The notes under the pieces were generated by a model. That model saw only the letters and a program-made list of their open reading frames with translations, was not told the DNA's origin and did no database searches. Below, in pieces: positions 8,494-17,488 of a stretch of 64,000 bases of DNA; within the stretch, counting starts at the first letter, position 1, and every line of letters begins with the position of its first letter. Source of the stretch: Roseibium sp. TrichSKD4 (GTDB lineage Bacteria; Pseudomonadota; Alphaproteobacteria; Rhizobiales; Stappiaceae); NCBI RefSeq assembly GCF_000148725.1, contig NZ_GL476320.1, positions 441,882 to 505,881 of the forward strand, written 5' to 3'. Made by a program: the position numbers and the translations under genes.

Positions 8494-10899
8494 ATGGTTG
8501 TTCCGGTGGAAGCAGTTCAGGCTTCACTGACGCAAAAGACGACTGGCGGCGGGTTTCCGCTGAAGCCGGGGGCAGAGGTCGCCGCCAAAGTTGATGCGGT
8601 TTTGCCCAATAATGTCGTGCGCTTGAATGTTGCTGGCACTTCGGTTGATGTGCGCGTCAGCCAGCCCCTGCCGGAAGGAACCGAACTGACGGTAAAGGTT
8701 GAGGGAAGTGCGGCCAAGCCGGAGGTCCAGCTGTTGCCGCGTCAGCAAGCAGCTCCGCCATCCCCGCAGGCACCGGCGCAAAACCCGGCGAATTCTCAAG
8801 GCGCTATTCCACAGCAGCAAACAGCGACAAATCAAACATCTCCTCCGCCCGACAGTGGACGCCCGGTTTCCCAAGCCGCTTTGCAACCTTTGAATGTGCA
8901 AACCGGTAGCAGCGGATTGCCGCAAAAACCTGTCGCCCTGCTGCTGGATGTCACCGGACGACCCGTTGGTGCTCCGGTTCTGCCACAAACAGGGGGAGGT
9001 GCGGGCGCTCCCCAGTCCGCTCACAAGTCTACCCCTTTAACCCCGCAAACGCCGGGTGCGCCCTCTCAAGGAACTCCGGCTCCCCAAGCGCCACAATCGA
9101 GAAGCACCAACGCTCCGGCAGCATCCGCGCCCTCTACGGCGGGGACAACACAGGCACAGGGTGTTCAAACTTCCTTGCCTGCGTCCACTACGCCCCCAAC
9201 CTCAACAGGCGGTTCCTCTACCGGAGCTGCGGCGCCATTGCCACAAACTGGAGGCAACCCGACAAGTGTTCAGGGAGGCGGAACCATACCGACGACTGCG
9301 CAGGGCCAAACCGCTGCGCAAACCGGTACCCCTTCTGGCCCCTCGGCAGCGACCACTCCGACCGGTGCACAAGCCGGAGGCTCACCTCCACAGACAGGGC
9401 AGCCTCCAGTCACCAGTTCTCAGCCGACAACGGCGCAAGGGTTTGCGCCACAATCTGCCAACCCAGCGTCTGGCACCATTCCACCCTCGGGAACGCCAAC
9501 AACGCCTGCTGCAGGTGGAGCGCCTCCCTCAAGTGGCTCGAATGTCGCTGCACCTCCAATTGCTCCTGGACAACAAGGAACGGTGCAGCAAACACCAAAC
9601 CAAGGGGCGCCTGGCCAATCTACGCTTACACAGCCTGCAACCGGTTTACCGCAGGGTGCGCCTGCTTCCTCAGCGAATCCCGCCACATCACAATCGCCTT
9701 TACCGGCTCAGACACAGGCATCGGGGCGGGTCGGTCAGCCCGTTTCGCTGTCAGGACAAGCGTCTGTGCCGCAGGCACAAAGGGGTGGCCGCTCTGGACC
9801 AAGTCAAAACGCGAATGCGCCTTCCGTTCCCACGGGCTCAGCACCCCCGGGAACGCAAAAAGCTGCAAATGGCGCAACTCAAGCGACTGCCCAAACACTC
9901 GGCCAAACACTAGGTGGAACCAAGCCGCCGGTGAGCGCAGATGTTGCGAGAGCTGCACAAACCGTCTTGCCGAAATTGACCGAACAGCAAGCCAGTCTGT
10001 CTGGAGCCTTTGCACAATTGGCTAGCCTGTCGTCCAGATCCGCCATCGGTATCTCGAAAGTGCCAGAACCTGTTCAAACCGTTGTTCAACAACTGTTGGG
10101 GCTGAGGCTCGGAAGTGGCGAGACAACGGGCAAGGACGTGCAAAATCTGGTCAAGAACTCCGGCGTTTTTCGCGAGGCAGCTCTGGCGCGCGGCGGAGGA
10201 CTTTTGCCGCCCGGAGCCTTGAGCGGGCAAGGCGCGCAGCAGGCGGGCGGTGATATCAAATCCCTGCTCCTCCAACTACGCGGTTTTTTGAAGGGTATGG
10301 GGATTGACCCAGCCCCCCAAAAACCTTTGACCCAGCCGCCTGTTCCAAGCCTCGTTGGCGGGCCAAGGGGGCAGCGTCCCTCATTGCCAAGCTCCGGTCC
10401 GGATGGAGATGAAATCCAGCAACTCTCCAAGCTCTTGAGCGATACGGATGCGGCCCTGTCGCGCATCCGCCTTACGCAAATGGTTAGCCGGGGCATGACG
10501 GAGGAAGTACAGGCGCAGGCTGGCCGCGCAATGGATGTGGTGGTGGAGCTGCCGTTAAATCTTGGTCAGGAAAACAGCGTCTTGCAAATGCAGGTCGGTC
10601 GTGATCCCGACCATACAGGCGAAGATGAAAACGGTGAACCCGGTTGGCGTTTGAGGTTCGCTCTTGATCTAACGGCCACTGGCCCGATGGAAGCCGCCGT
10701 TAGCCTGCGCGGCGGGGGAACCTTTGTCAGCCTCTGGATGGAGCGCGGGGAAACCTTCAAGGCTATGTCTGGTGAACGCGAGGCAATGGAAGCGACTTTT
10801 GCTCATGCCGGGTTGGACTTGAAGGAACTTCGTTTTCTGCGCGGATTGCCCAAAAAAGCCGACGCCCGATATGGCGTGAAACTGGATCGCACGTCATGA
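8494..10899 (+). CDS. Flagellar hook-length control (FliK)-like protein
   Basis: 801 residues from the ATG at 8494, with GAGG 8 bases upstream; a GTG at 8470 is also in frame. Residues about 1-80 form a small beta-rich N-terminal domain. Residues about 85-490 are a low-complexity linker rich in Pro, Gln, Thr, Ala and Gly. The C-terminal part (about residue 670 on) has the FliK C-domain pattern, including VVELPLNLGQENSVLQMQVG, WRLRFALDL and LGPMEAAVSL-type strands. FliK acts as a secreted molecular ruler and switches export specificity at FlhB. The overlapping downstream gene is an FlhB-like C domain, which supports the assignment. No other flagellar genes are in the window. Confidence 0.8.
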   Translation: MVVPVEAVQASLTQKTTGGGFPLKPGAEVAAKVDAVLPNNVVRLNVAGTSVDVRVSQPLPEGTELTVKVEGSAAKPEVQLLPRQQAAPPSPQAPAQNPANSQGAIPQQQTATNQTSPPPDSGRPVSQAALQPLNVQTGSSGLPQKPVALLLDVTGRPVGAPVLPQTGGGAGAPQSAHKSTPLTPQTPGAPSQGTPAPQAPQSRSTNAPAASAPSTAGTTQAQGVQTSLPASTTPPTSTGGSSTGAAAPLPQTGGNPTSVQGGGTIPTTAQGQTAAQTGTPSGPSAATTPTGAQAGGSPPQTGQPPVTSSQPTTAQGFAPQSANPASGTIPPSGTPTTPAAGGAPPSSGSNVAAPPIAPGQQGTVQQTPNQGAPGQSTLTQPATGLPQGAPASSANPATSQSPLPAQTQASGRVGQPVSLSGQASVPQAQRGGRSGPSQNANAPSVPTGSAPPGTQKAANGATQATAQTLGQTLGGTKPPVSADVARAAQTVLPKLTEQQASLSGAFAQLASLSSRSAIGISKVPEPVQTVVQQLLGLRLGSGETTGKDVQNLVKNSGVFREAALARGGGLLPPGALSGQGAQQAGGDIKSLLLQLRGFLKGMGIDPAPQKPLTQPPVPSLVGGPRGQRPSLPSSGPDGDEIQQLSKLLSDTDAALSRIRLTQMVSRGMTEEVQAQAGRAMDVVVELPLNLGQENSVLQMQVGRDPDHTGEDENGEPGWRLRFALDLTATGPMEAAVSLRGGGTFVSLWMERGETFKAMSGEREAMEATFAHAGLDLKELRFLRGLPKKADARYGVKLDRTS

Positions 10900-11195
10900 G
10901 CAAACAGCCGCCAAAAAAGTCAGCCCCTGAGAAGAAAGTCGCCGTCGCTCTGCGCTATGACAATGAGGGAGCACCGACGGTAACAGCCAAAGGCACTGGA
11001 TCGGTCGCCGACCGGATTGAGGAAATTGCGCGGGAATCGGGTGTGCCTATCGAGCAAGACCCGATGATGGCCGAGGCCTTGTCACAAATTGATATTGATG
11101 AGGAAATTCCGATCGAACTTTATCAGGCGGTCGCGGTGTTGATCGGATTTGTCATGCGAACGGGAAAAGCGCAGCACCCGCCAGAGAACGAGTGA
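10896..11195 (+). CDS. FlhB-like C-terminal-domain protein (FhlB/YlqH type)
   Basis: 99 residues matching only the cytoplasmic C-terminal domain of FlhB/EscU: VAVALRYDNEGAPTVTAKGTG, then ARESGVPIEQDPMMAEALSQIDIDEEIPIELYQAVAVLI. The membrane domain and the NPTH self-cleavage site are absent, as in the stand-alone FhlB proteins that can partly substitute for the cleaved FlhB fragment. Its ATG overlaps the fliK-like stop (ATGA), so the two are translationally coupled and probably interact at the export gate. Confidence 0.85.
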   Translation: MSKQPPKKSAPEKKVAVALRYDNEGAPTVTAKGTGSVADRIEEIARESGVPIEQDPMMAEALSQIDIDEEIPIELYQAVAVLIGFVMRTGKAQHPPENE

Positions 11196-11209
11196 CGCGT
11201 CAACAAACG

Positions 11210-11302
11210 TCAGGTGTATTTAACAAACAGATATGCCGCACCCACGGCAAGCCCAGCGCCAAACAGGGGCCAGAGCAGAAAGACAATTTCGACATTGCTC
11301 AT
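11210..11302 (-). CDS. 30-residue membrane microprotein
   Basis: Starts MSNVEIVFLLWPLFGAGLAV and ends YLFVKYT, a single hydrophobic span for almost its full length. The start codon overlaps the stop of the upstream 84-residue membrane protein by 4 bp (ATGA), the usual sign of translational coupling, which is the main reason to believe it is expressed. The function is unknown; it may be a subunit or regulator of the partner protein. Confidence 0.5.
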   Translation of the reverse strand: MSNVEIVFLLWPLFGAGLAVGAAYLFVKYT

Positions 11303-11535
11303 ACGCAATCAAGCCTCTCCAGAATTCGATTTCCTCCATAATGTAATACGAAACTGGTAAAAAACAAAACCGCACTGCCAATGGGAATGCGCCAGACAAG
11401 GGCGGCATTCATGTTTTCAAAGTCATAGACCAGAGAAAAAAGAGGCGCGATGACACCTGTCACCATGGTTCCCGCTGCCATGATGTTCAGCCAACTTGCT
11501 GTCAGCTTGATTTTTTCCTTTTGTGCTTCGCTCAT
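11299..11535 (-). CDS. Small two-helix membrane protein, hypothetical
   Basis: 78 residues from the ATG at 11535 (MSEAQKEKIKLTASW); a GTG/ATG six codons upstream is also in frame. Two hydrophobic segments, LNIMAAGTMVTGVIAPLFSLVY and VWRIPIGSAVLFFTSFVLHYGG, point to an inner-membrane hairpin. It is followed with a 4-bp overlap by a 30-residue membrane peptide. I do not recognise the family. Confidence 0.55.
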   Translation of the reverse strand: MSEAQKEKIKLTASWLNIMAAGTMVTGVIAPLFSLVYDFENMNAALVWRIPIGSAVLFFTSFVLHYGGNRILERLDCV

Positions 11536-11764
11536 CCGATTACCTTTGCCCAAAGGGCAAGCTATCTTTGTTCAGTGAATTGAACAACTCTTCAGCATTT
11601 TATGCCCGGATGATGTGCAAGACAGCGCTTTGCCCAACGAAACCCTTGCGACAAACGAAAATCCCGACTAGGCATCATTTCCAAAGATTTGACCGCGCCG
11701 GGCAGGGGGCTTCCCCGGTTTTGGCCCAATGCGCACAGTTCAAAACAACAGGACAGAAGACGCA

Positions 11765-13246
11765 ATGACACTTGTCGAAGCCCGCACACCCGATCCGAAG
11801 AAGTTTATCAAGGGCGCGACCGGCGACTGGGAAATCGTAATCGGCATGGAAGTGCATGCTCAGGTCACGTCTGAAGCAAAGCTCTTTTCCGGCGCTTCCA
11901 CTGAGTTCGGCAAGGACCCGAATGACAACGTTTCGCTGGTTGACGCGGCCATGCCCGGCATGCTGCCGGTTATCAACGAAGAATGCGTGCGTCAGGCGAT
12001 CCGCACCGGCCTCGGCATGAAGGCAGAGATCAATCTGAAATCTGTCTTTGACCGCAAAAACTATTTCTATCCGGATCTGCCGCAGGGCTATCAGATTTCC
12101 CAGTTCAAGCAGCCGATCGTTGGCGAGGGCATCATCCTGCTGGATATGGAAGAGGGCCGCGTGGAAATCGGCGTCGAGCGTCTACACCTGGAGCAGGATG
12201 CCGGCAAGTCGCTGCACGATCAGCACCCGTCCATGTCTTTCGTGGATTTGAACCGCTCTGGCGTTGCCCTGATGGAAATCGTCTCCAAGCCGGACCTGCG
12301 CTCGTCAGACGAAGCCAAGGCGTATCTAACCAAGCTGCGCACCATCTTGCGCTATCTTGGCACCTGTGACGGAAACATGGACCAAGGCTCCATGCGCGCT
12401 GACGTGAACGTCTCCGTGCGCCGTCCGGGCGAAGGTTTTGGCACACGCTGCGAAATCAAGAACGTCAACTCCATCCGCTTTGTCGGTCAGGCGATTGAAT
12501 ATGAAGCGCGCCGTCAGGTCTCTATTCTGGAAGATGGTGGCTCCATCGATCAGGAAACCCGCCTGTTTGACGCCGTGAAGGGCGAAACCCGTTCCATGCG
12601 CTCCAAGGAGGAGGCGCACGACTATCGCTACTTCCCGGACCCGGATCTGCTGCCGCTGGAATTCAGCCAAGCTTATGTCGACGAGCTGGCCCAGCATCTT
12701 CCCGAACTTCCGGACGACAAAAAGGCTCGTTTCGTCAAGGATTACGGCCTGACCGAATATGACGCCGATGTTCTGATCATCGAAAAGGTCTCGGCTGACT
12801 TCTTCGAAGAGGTGGCAAAGGGTCGCGACGCGAAACTGGCCGCGAACTGGGTGATTAACGAACTCTTTGGCCGCTTGAACAAGGAAGGCAAGGACGTTGA
12901 GACCTCCCCGATGTCCGCCGCACAATTGGGCGCGATCATTGATCTGATCAAAGCCGGCACGATCTCTGGCAAGATCGCCAAGGACTTGTTCGAAATCGTC
13001 TGGACCGAAGGCGGTGATCCGGCACAGATCGTAGAAGATCGCGGCATGAAGCAGGTGACCGACCTTGGCGCGATTGAAGCCATCGTCGACGAAATCATGG
13101 CCGCCAACCCGGACAAGGTTCAGCAGGCCAAGGAAAAGCCAAACCTCGTTGGTTGGTTCGTCGGTCAGGTCATGAAAGCCTCAAAAGGCAAAGCTAACCC
13201 ACAAGCCGTGAACGACCTTCTGAAACAGAAGATCGGCGTGGAGTGA
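11765..13246 (+). CDS. gatB: Aspartyl/glutamyl-tRNA(Asn/Gln) amidotransferase subunit B
   Basis: 493 residues from the ATG at 11765 (AGGACAG upstream). The catalytic core shows the GMEVHAQ motif, [18 protein letters not shown] and the [10 protein letters not shown] block that binds the tRNA 3' end and ATP. The C-terminal YqeY-like tail domain ends with [20 protein letters not shown], which is diagnostic. It phosphorylates Glu or Asp on tRNA and adds ammonia delivered from GatA. It is separated from gatCA by about 6 kb and has its own terminator. Confidence 0.96.
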   Translation: MTLVEARTPDPKKFIKGATGDWEIVIGMEVHAQVTSEAKLFSGASTEFGKDPNDNVSLVDAAMPGMLPVINEECVRQAIRTGLGMKAEINLKSVFDRKNYFYPDLPQGYQISQFKQPIVGEGIILLDMEEGRVEIGVERLHLEQDAGKSLHDQHPSMSFVDLNRSGVALMEIVSKPDLRSSDEAKAYLTKLRTILRYLGTCDGNMDQGSMRADVNVSVRRPGEGFGTRCEIKNVNSIRFVGQAIEYEARRQVSILEDGGSIDQETRLFDAVKGETRSMRSKEEAHDYRYFPDPDLLPLEFSQAYVDELAQHLPELPDDKKARFVKDYGLTEYDADVLIIEKVSADFFEEVAKGRDAKLAANWVINELFGRLNKEGKDVETSPMSAAQLGAIIDLIKAGTISGKIAKDLFEIVWTEGGDPAQIVEDRGMKQVTDLGAIEAIVDEIMAANPDKVQQAKEKPNLVGWFVGQVMKASKGKANPQAVNDLLKQKIGVE

Positions 13247-13276
13247 TTGGTTTGAAGACCGCTGATTGAATGCAAG

Positions 13277-13306
13277 GAGGCCTGCGCAAGCGGGCCTCTT
13301 TTTTTG
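13277..13306 (+). terminator. Rho-independent terminator of gatB
   Basis: Nine-bp stem GAGGCCTGC (13277-13285) / GCGGGCCTC (13290-13298, one G-U pair) closed by a GCAA tetraloop and followed by seven T residues. It is textbook in form and lies 31 bp past the gatB stop. Confidence 0.92.
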
Positions 13307-13324
13307 TAAAATTAGGAATTGAAT

Positions 13325-13783
13325 ATGCCGGACATCCAAATCCAAAAAGCCAACGCAGATCACCTCGAAGCCATCGTTGCTATCATCAATGCAGGCGCAA
13401 CGAGTGTACGCAAAGACAAGAAGTTTGCGAACTGGCAGGACTATCGCCCCTCATTTGAAGCGCTCCAGAATGCACCCGAGATGGACATCTATGTGGCGCT
13501 TGAGGGCGAAGAGGTTGTTGGCACATTCCAGATCCACTTCCTGAAAGGTCTGGCGTTTCAGGGGCGTCCGCGCGTTGAGCTGGAAAGTGTTCATGTCCGA
13601 AGGGATCAGCAATGCAAAGGCATTGGCCGGATCATGATGGACTATGCCGAAGACCTCGCCAAGGAAGCGGGTGCCTGCATGGTTCAGCTGACGTCCAACA
13701 AGGAGCGTGAAGGCTCGCACCACTTCTACGGTCGCCTCGGCTATGACCAAAGCCACCTTGGCTACAAGAAGATGCTGGTGTAG
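13325..13783 (+). CDS. GNAT-family N-acetyltransferase
   Basis: 152 residues from the ATG at 13325 (AGGA 9 bases upstream). The acetyl-CoA motif is VRRDQQCKGIGRIMMDYAEDLA, then CMVQLTSNKEREGSHHFYGRLGY, a common form in GNATs annotated as PhnO/aminoglycoside-like acetyltransferases. It is the second GNAT beside a gat gene in this window but is not close to the first in sequence. The substrate is unknown. Confidence 0.88.
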   Translation: MPDIQIQKANADHLEAIVAIINAGATSVRKDKKFANWQDYRPSFEALQNAPEMDIYVALEGEEVVGTFQIHFLKGLAFQGRPRVELESVHVRRDQQCKGIGRIMMDYAEDLAKEAGACMVQLTSNKEREGSHHFYGRLGYDQSHLGYKKMLV

Positions 13784-13906
13784 CGCAGTTTAAACCCTCC
13801 GGTTATCGTCAAGGCAGACAAGCGCAGCAAGGCTGTGCGCTGATCTGGAATCCAGAAATCAGCTGCGCCAACGGCGCTCAATCCATCAACAAGCCGGAAC
13901 TATCAC

Positions 13907-14980
13907 ATGAACAGGCGAGACGTGCTCTTGGGAGGAGCGGTGATGGGGATAAGTGCTCTGGTGAGCGGTCGCGGTGTAGCCGTATCGCCGAGCGGCTTTC
14001 ATGTGCCGCCCGAGGAAGTGCCGCATGAGTGGACGTTCATGCAGTGGCCGGTCAGCCGGAAGGTCTATGCCGATCCCGTGTTTCTGGAGATGACGCAGCA
14101 GACCATTGCGGATATCGCAAATACGATAGCGGATTTTGAGCCAGTTGTGCTCATGGCTGACAAGAGCGACCATGCGCGGATCAAACGTCAGGTCTCGTCA
14201 GACGTCGAGCTGTGGGATATCCCGACAGAAGATCTGTGGTGCAGGGACGCCGGTCCGCTGTTCGCCATTAACGGGGCAGGGAAGCGCATTGCCAGCCACA
14301 TTCAGTTCAACGGCCGGGGCGAAAAGCAGGCTCATGCCCGTGATGCCAAGATTGCCGAGCGAGTTGCGGTCCGTCTTGGGGTGCCGCTGGTTCCCTCAGA
14401 TCTGAAAGGTGAAGCGGGCGGCGTAGAGCAGGATGGTCACGGCCTTTTATTGGCACATGAAAGCTCGTGGGTGAATGACAATCGTAATCCCGGCTTGTCA
14501 CGGGAGGAAATTGAAGCGCGTCTTCTTAAAGCCTACGGCGCAGATCGAATGATTTGGAGTGACGGTGTCTGGGGCGAAGACATCACCGATTATCATATAG
14601 ACAGTCTTGCCCGCTTCACCGGGCCGGGCCGGGTGCTGATCAATCTGCCGGATGAACCAGATGTAGATGATCCGTTCCATCAGGCCGCGCTGCAGACATA
14701 TGATGTCGTCGTTGAAGCTGGACTGGACGTCGAAGTCATCCCCGAGCCGCACAAGCGACGGGTACGCAGCCCAGAATTCGTAGCCTCCTATGCCAATTAT
14801 TATGTCTGCAATGGCGGTGTAATCTCGGCGCAGTTCGGAGACCCGGAAACCGACGCCATCGCCAAGGAGGCGTTACAGCGACATTACCTTGACCGCGAGG
14901 TGGTGCAGCTCAATATCGATCCACTTGGCGAACTCGGCGGCGGCATCCATTGTGCCACTCAACAAATGCCGAAGGTGTAA
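13907..14980 (+). CDS. Agmatine deiminase-family (peptidylarginine deiminase type) enzyme, exported
   Basis: 357 residues. The N terminus MNRRDVLLGGAVMGISALV is a twin-arginine signal, so the enzyme probably folds before export. Family residues are present: PTEDLWCRDAGP (substrate-binding Asp), a YHIDSLARF His-x-Asp pair, and the catalytic Cys in GGGIHCATQQMP (Cys349). Cytoplasmic agmatine deiminases release N-carbamoylputrescine; exported relatives may act on agmatine or on peptidyl arginine. The Tat signal favours a periplasmic role. Confidence 0.85.
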   Translation: MNRRDVLLGGAVMGISALVSGRGVAVSPSGFHVPPEEVPHEWTFMQWPVSRKVYADPVFLEMTQQTIADIANTIADFEPVVLMADKSDHARIKRQVSSDVELWDIPTEDLWCRDAGPLFAINGAGKRIASHIQFNGRGEKQAHARDAKIAERVAVRLGVPLVPSDLKGEAGGVEQDGHGLLLAHESSWVNDNRNPGLSREEIEARLLKAYGADRMIWSDGVWGEDITDYHIDSLARFTGPGRVLINLPDEPDVDDPFHQAALQTYDVVVEAGLDVEVIPEPHKRRVRSPEFVASYANYYVCNGGVISAQFGDPETDAIAKEALQRHYLDREVVQLNIDPLGELGGGIHCATQQMPKV

Positions 14981-15083
14981 CAGTCTGGGGGCAGATGCAG
15001 GTTGAAGTTGCAGGTCGTGTCACTTACCTGATTAAGTGATTAGAGCGCGACAAACGGCGAAAGCCGACCGGGAGGAGCACAAA

Positions 15084-15797
15084 ATGTCCGTCACGCAGAC
15101 CAAACCGATTGAACTTCACTACTGGCCGACACCGAACGGCTGGAAAGTCTCCATTTTGCTTGAGGAGCTTGGCGTTCCCTATGACTTGAAGCTTGTGAAC
15201 ATTGGCACAGGCGATCAGTTCAAGCCGGAGTTTCTGCAAATAGCTCCAAACAACCGGATGCCAGCGATCGTCGACCCGGAAGGGCCGGGCGGAGAACCGA
15301 TCTCGGTTTTTGAATCCGGAGCCATTCTCCAGTATCTGGGCCGCAAGTTTGACAAGTTTTATCCCAGCGATGAGCGAGCCCGTGTGGAAACGGAAGAGTG
15401 GCTGATGTGGCAGATGGGCGGCTTCGGGCCCATGCTTGGTCAAAACCACCATTTCCGCATCTACGCACCGGAAAAGATCGACTATGCCATGGACCGCTAT
15501 CTTAACGAGACCCACCGGCTCTACGGTGTACTCGACAAACGCCTGGAAGGACGAGATTTCGTGGCGGCCGGCGAATACACCATTGCAGATATGGCTATCC
15601 TTGGCTGGGCCCAGGGGTGGGAGCGTCAGGGCACGGACCTGGAGGAATTTCCCAATGTCAAACGCTGGAAAGAAGCGTTGGACGCCCGCCCTGCGGTGCA
15701 AGCCGGTTTGAAAGTGGGCAAGGAAGAGCGTGAAAAGTTTGCGCTCGACACTGACAAGAATGCGCAAAGCGTGCTTTTTGGTCAGCGTGCCCGTTAG
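15084..15797 (+). CDS. Glutathione S-transferase, YfcG/Nu-class-like
   Basis: 237 residues from the ATG at 15084 (GGAGGAG upstream). The thioredoxin-fold N domain shows WPTPNGWKVSILLEELGVPY with the Asn typical of the Nu class, then the cis-Pro region NNRMPAIVDPEG and the glutathione contact VFESGAILQYLG. The all-helical C domain has the DYAMDRYLNETHRLYGVLDKRL and YTIADMAILGWAQG blocks. Such enzymes act as glutathione-dependent disulfide reductases or peroxidases. It appears monocistronic. Confidence 0.88.
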   Translation: MSVTQTKPIELHYWPTPNGWKVSILLEELGVPYDLKLVNIGTGDQFKPEFLQIAPNNRMPAIVDPEGPGGEPISVFESGAILQYLGRKFDKFYPSDERARVETEEWLMWQMGGFGPMLGQNHHFRIYAPEKIDYAMDRYLNETHRLYGVLDKRLEGRDFVAAGEYTIADMAILGWAQGWERQGTDLEEFPNVKRWKEALDARPAVQAGLKVGKEEREKFALDTDKNAQSVLFGQRAR

Positions 15798-15813
15798 GCA
15801 GAGTAAATGATTA

Positions 15814-15841
15814 GGGCAACTAGCGATGCCGCTAGCTGCCC
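15814..15841. terminator. Hairpin between convergent genes
   Basis: Twelve-bp stem GGGCAACTAGCG (15814-15825) / CGCTAGCTGCCC (15830-15841), one G-U pair, 4-nt loop. No T run follows it in either direction (an A7 run lies just to the right), so it may be a factor-dependent terminator or an RNA-end-stabilising hairpin rather than an intrinsic terminator. Confidence 0.5.
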
Positions 15842-15855
15842 CAAAAAAATGTCTT

Positions 15856-16557
15856 CTAGAACTTCTTTTCCAACTTTTTGGCGAGGTCCTTAAAGGCCTT
15901 TTTCTTCGGGTGAAGCTCGTCATGCCAACGTGATCCGACAATGCCCCGGAAATTCGCATAGTCAAAGCGGCCCGGATACTGGAACTTGACTCGGCGCAGC
16001 ATGCCATAGAGGTGGTCTATCATCACGACGACGATTTTCTTGCCAAGTTTTTGCTTAAGTATTCCTTGACGCGCCATCGGCTTACCGATCCAGTATCCGT
16101 TTTGCGGAAATGCATAATCGTATCCATGGCTCAGGATCTTTATGTCACCGTTTTGGGAGTGCTCAAGAGTCTCCTCAATAATCTCGCAGTAGAGCGTTTC
16201 CATGTGAGCGAGTTTAGTGAAAAAGGACGCTTTGAGATAATCTTCCGGTTCCCGATCCTTGTCGTAGACCCTTAAGTGCCTGTAGAGGTCTCCGCCGCCA
16301 AGAAGGTCATTTCCGCTGCCACACAGGAGAAAGACGTCATAATTGGTTTTCTCCAATGCTGACTTATAGTCTCCGGCCGCTGCGATCTGGGTAAGCGTAT
16401 CGCCAAAATGGGCGATGCTGTCGATGGTATGGCCGCGTTTACGCAAGCTGCGCACCAAGTCAGTATCAACCCCACCAACAATCGGAAGTCCAATAGGAAA
16501 GTCTGGTAGGTTGAACCAGCTATCGCCCTCCGCCAGCGCCTAGATCTTTGCGGGCAT
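15856..16557 (-). pseudogene. SGNH/GDSL-type hydrolase interrupted by an in-frame TAG near its start
   Basis: A GGGAGGA ribosome-binding site and the ATG at 16555-16557 begin a frame that reads MPAKI, then TAG (16540-16542), then ALAEGDSWFNLP and on without a further stop to 15856. The part after the TAG holds block I (GDSW), block III (CGSGNDLL) and block V (WHDELHP) of an SGNH esterase or lipase, about 228 codons. The only later plausible start, GTG at 16456-16458, would lose the nucleophile Ser block. The gene therefore looks like a recent nonsense allele. Amber readthrough is the alternative. It faces the GST gene tail to tail. Confidence 0.75.
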
Positions 16558-16646
16558 GAAATCCTCCCTCGTTTAATGAATGACTTAAAACCACAGCCAG
16601 TTAATCAAACGAGGGAAGAAATTGTCAATTTTAAGGGGGGCGGGGT

Positions 16647-17066
16647 TTACTTCACACGCGACCAGGTTTCGCCCTTGCAGATGAGGCCACCAAGAACGCA
16701 GCCTTCCAACTTCATCTTATTTGCACCGTTAAGCTGAACATAGCCGGTGTAGGTCTTGCCATCCTCGGCGTTATAGAGCTTACCCTTCCATTGGCCCGCC
16801 TTTTTGGTTGGCTTCATGCCACGAATAATCTGCACACCAACCAGTGGACGGCCCCGTTTGGACGCATCGCGGTTCTGGGTGTCGTTGCGCGGGCTTTTCA
16901 GCCACGCAATCTTGCCACACAGGTTTGCCCCGCAAGAGTAGATCTTGATCTGGGACGCTCCGTTTGGCCGCGCCCAGGTACCATTTGCATCAGCCGCGAA
17001 GGCTGGGGTTGCCAATTGCAGGGCTGCGCCAACGGCAAAAAACATAGCGGTTTGTTTCAGTTTCAT
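16647..17066 (-). CDS. Exported DUF2147-family protein
   Basis: 139 residues with a signal peptide (MKLKQTAMFFAVGAALQLA, cleavage near AFA). The mature domain has the DUF2147 pattern: GTWARPNGASQIKIYSCGANLCGKIAWLK, then GRPLVGVQIIRGMKP, KLYNAEDGKTYTGYV and CVLGGLICKGETWSR. These periplasmic beta-rich proteins are common in alphaproteobacteria, with no fixed function. GGGAGGAAC precedes the ATG, and a long palindrome lies about 20 bp upstream of the start. Confidence 0.88.
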   Translation of the reverse strand: MKLKQTAMFFAVGAALQLATPAFAADANGTWARPNGASQIKIYSCGANLCGKIAWLKSPRNDTQNRDASKRGRPLVGVQIIRGMKPTKKAGQWKGKLYNAEDGKTYTGYVQLNGANKMKLEGCVLGGLICKGETWSRVK

Positions 17067-17085
17067 ATGTTCCTCCCGGCGGAAA

Positions 17086-17109
17086 ATAGTTTCCGTTAAC
17101 GGAAGCTAT
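17086..17109. promoter_or_regulatory. 24-bp palindrome upstream of the DUF2147 gene
   Basis: The core TTCCGTTAACGGAA (17091-17104) is a perfect palindrome. Allowing one mismatch pair, symmetry extends to ATAG...CTAT over 24 bp. It lies 20 bp before the DUF2147 start codon, a position fitting an operator for a dimeric repressor. No regulator gene adjoins it. Confidence 0.5.
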
Positions 17110-17488
17110 CGGCTAATTTGCGGGCTGAAAAGACGTGTCCCTACGTCAGGCCGTCAGATTTTTTTCAAAAACTGCCGTTGCGGGGTCAAATACACACCTG
17201 CAAACAAGCAAAAAATCGCCCAAAAGAATCCAGGGTAAATAGAAGCTTGCTAGCTAAAAAGCAAATTGAGTCAATGCGTGCTGAAAAATCAGAGAAAATC
17301 GGTCCGTTATTATTACCAAATAATGAAGTAAAATATTTGATAAGTAATTGTTCGTCTTGTGTTAAGCACATTATTTAACCGGCCCTTTAATCGCTTTCCC
17401 GAATATATCTTCAAGAAACGCAACGTAAGTTTGTCAGTCAGCGTTTCGGGGATACGCCGAAAAGGCAAAGTAAACAGGGGAGAGCACA
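17110..17488. other. AT-rich intergenic stretch without a recognised gene
   Basis: About 380 bp, visibly AT-rich between about 17,280 and 17,370 compared with the surrounding core genes. I find no convincing coding frame, tRNA or known riboswitch shape. It presumably carries the promoter and leader of the Sel1-like gene, and its base composition suggests acquired DNA. Confidence 0.5.

Noticed and set aside
9056-9913. Arg/Pro-rich 285-residue frame inside the FliK-like gene
   Set aside because: It is the shifted reading of a low-complexity Pro/Gln/Thr/Gly linker, with no ribosome-binding site or family likeness.
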